DNA from: Rhizobium ecuadorense
GTDB taxonomy: Bacteria > Pseudomonadota > Alphaproteobacteria > Rhizobiales > Rhizobiaceae
NCBI RefSeq assembly: GCF_001187535.1
Contig: NZ_LFIO01001737.1
Span: forward strand, 1-52,529
Length of the DNA: 52,529 nucleotides
Reading direction: 5' to 3'
Shown: positions 51,223 through 52,529 of the stretch, piece by piece
Position numbering within the stretch: the stretch's first letter is position 1
Layout of the letters: the number at the start of each line of letters is the position of its first letter
Notes under the pieces: model-generated
The model's database searches: none
The model's input: only the letters and a program-made list of their open reading frames with translations
What the model was told of the DNA's origin: nothing
Translations under genes and position numbers: made by a program

Positions 51223-52239
51223 ATGCTTGTCCAGCTTCAATATCTGCGCGCCGTCGCGGCGCTGATGGTCGTCTATTTCCACGCGATCCTGCAGCTTGCC
51301 AAGGTCAATCCCGCGCTCGACGCGACTGCCTTCGTCTATGGCGAGACCGGCGTCGACATCTTCTTCGTGCTCAGCGGTTTCGTGATGTGGCTGACGACGA
51401 GCGGACGGGCGATGAGCCCCATCGATTTCGCCCGCCGGCGCATCAAACGCATCGTCCCGCTCTATTGGCTGGCAACGCTGTTTTCGGCTGTCGTGGCGCT
51501 GGTGGCCCCGTCATTGCTGAAATCGACAGTGTTCGACCTGCCGCATCTGATCGCCTCGCTGTTCTTTCTGCCATGGGCCAATACCGCCGATCCGACCACG
51601 ATCACCCCCGTCGTCGTGCCGGGCTGGACGCTGAACTACGAGATGTTCTTCTATCTCGTCTTCGCGCTGCTGCTGCCGCTCTCGGAAAGCCGCCGCATCC
51701 CGACCATGTTTGCCGTCTTTTCCGTCATCCTGATTGCCTGCCGGCTGCTGCCGGAGATGACGGCCACCCGGTTCTACGGCGAGCCGATCATCCTGGAATT
51801 CCTTGCCGGTGTCGTGCTCGGCTGGCTCTACCGGCAAAAGGTGCTTCTGCCGAATCGCTGGGCATGGGCGGCACTGGCCATGGGCTTTGCGTTCCTCCTC
51901 ATCAACGAGGCGCTGATGCGGCCGGAAAGCCGGTTCTACGCCTGGGGGATCCCGGCGATCTTCATCGTCTACGGCGCGGTCTCGATCGACTTTTCCAGGC
52001 TGCCGGTCCTTGCATGGCTGAACTATCTCGGCGACTGCTCCTACAGCATCTATATCACCCACGCCTTCACGCTCGCATTCCTGAGGGTCGCCGCCGACCG
52101 CCTGCCGATCGGCATCCTGCAGCAACCGGTGCTCTTCGTGATCCTGTCGCTGGTGCTCTCGTCGATCGGCGGCGCCATCATCCACGAAATCACCACGCCG
52201 CGGCGGAAAGTCGCGGTGGCGAGCCGTCCGCCGGCCTAA
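51223..52239 (+). CDS. Acyltransferase-3 family membrane protein (ExoZ-like)
   Basis: The 338-residue protein has about ten membrane helices and the family motifs LQYLRAVAALMVVYFHA (the H in the first helix is catalytic), GVDIFFVLSGFVMW, FARRRIKRIVPLYWLATL and WTLNYEMFFYL. These are shared with ExoZ, which acetylates rhizobial exopolysaccharide. The ATG at 51223 has GGGGAG 11 bases upstream; a GTG at 51181 is the alternative. It is the last gene of the polysaccharide operon and would add acetyl or other acyl groups to the product. Confidence 0.92.
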   Translation: MLVQLQYLRAVAALMVVYFHAILQLAKVNPALDATAFVYGETGVDIFFVLSGFVMWLTTSGRAMSPIDFARRRIKRIVPLYWLATLFSAVVALVAPSLLKSTVFDLPHLIASLFFLPWANTADPTTITPVVVPGWTLNYEMFFYLVFALLLPLSESRRIPTMFAVFSVILIACRLLPEMTATRFYGEPIILEFLAGVVLGWLYRQKVLLPNRWAWAALAMGFAFLLINEALMRPESRFYAWGIPAIFIVYGAVSIDFSRLPVLAWLNYLGDCSYSIYITHAFTLAFLRVAADRLPIGILQQPVLFVILSLVLSSIGGAIIHEITTPRRKVAVASRPPA

Positions 52240-52453
52240 AATCGGCAGCTGAGGCGAGAATACGCATCCCGGCGGCGCTGGCGGCACAGTTTTTCGCGTA
52301 ACTTCTCCTAAGCTAGGCCCAGCGTGAGAGAACTTGCAGAAGCATGATGGTTTGCTTGCAATTTGTCGCATGAATGAAAGCGCACCGGCCTGTTCGCGGC
52401 CCGGGCTTTGATCTAAGCACGGCGGCGGCCTTGCAGAGGGAAGAGGGAAAGAC

Positions 52454-52529
52454 ATGAGAAGCTATGTATTGACGGTATCCTGCAAATCGACGCGCGGCAT
52501 CGTTGCGGCGATTTCGAGCTATCTGGCGG
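52454..52529 (+). CDS. purU: Formyltetrahydrofolate deformylase, N-terminus only
   Basis: Only the first 25 codons are inside the window: MRSYVLTVSCKSTRGIVAAI then SSYLA. This matches the N-terminal ACT domain of PurU (Y-V-L-T-V-x-C-x-x-x-x-GIVAAIS-x-x-L), which releases formate from 10-formyl-tetrahydrofolate. AGAGGGAAAGAC precedes the ATG. The gene continues past the window edge. Confidence 0.8.
   Translation, partial: MRSYVLTVSCKSTRGIVAAISSYLA

Overview
The window reads as ordinary chromosome of a Rhizobium species, most likely of the R. leguminosarum/R. etli group. Supporting signs are the GC-rich coding style, the infC-rpmI-rplT-pheS-pheT block, a membrane-bound ferritin (MbfA) gene under an Irr-type box, DUF982 and Atu4866-type proteins, an alphaproteobacterial LexA box (GAAC-N7-GAAC) and several families of rhizobial palindromic intergenic repeats. 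The organism call is inference from gene content; no search was run.

Layout. 1-6.3 kb holds gene remnants (VOC and RibD-type pieces, a multiply frameshifted 2'-5' RNA ligase), three regulators or their targets (AraC, LysR, two SDRs), a PEBP-like protein and an Ogt-type DNA repair methyltransferase. 6.3-12.5 kb carries small metabolic enzymes and two MarR regulators, each facing a likely target (a GST, an EamA transporter) across palindromic operators. The EamA gene is interrupted by an in-frame TGA. 12.5-18.3 kb has xseA and a membrane/lipid-sugar group (a GT-C-like polytopic protein, a GT2, GtrA). 18.3-24.8 kb has oxidoreductases (Gfo/Idh, two aldo/keto reductases), a GNAT, an M15-like protein, a DUF892 ferritin-like protein and a LysR. 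24.8-30 kb is the translation block on the minus strand, with infC apparently starting at AUU. 30-39.3 kb contains a hydrolase, a transglutaminase-like peptidase, repeat-rich spacer DNA, mbfA with its Irr box, a truncated haemoglobin, recX, an acetylpolyamine amidohydrolase with a complete active site, and tenA. 39.3-45.1 kb contains lepA, a ccdAB toxin-antitoxin pair whose toxin is frameshifted, and several small enzymes.

45.2-46.7 kb looks like a small accessory scar. A tRNA-Leu(CAG) gene is followed by an orphan small gene under a LexA box, a long self-palindromic hairpin, a DUF982 gene and the tail of a broken acetyltransferase gene. 46.7-52.3 kb is a surface-polysaccharide locus: a Wzz/GumC-type chain-length protein diverges from a GH5 glycanase, a Wzy/O-antigen-ligase-like protein and an acyltransferase-3 (ExoZ-like) gene. 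The window ends in the first codons of a purU-like gene.

I found no phage, insertion sequence, CRISPR array or clearly new multi-gene system. The observations most worth following are the single-base insertion that turns CcdB into a 300-residue run-on protein, the SOS-boxed orphan gene beside the tRNA, the AUU start of infC, and the mobile palindrome family whose arms change in a compensatory way.
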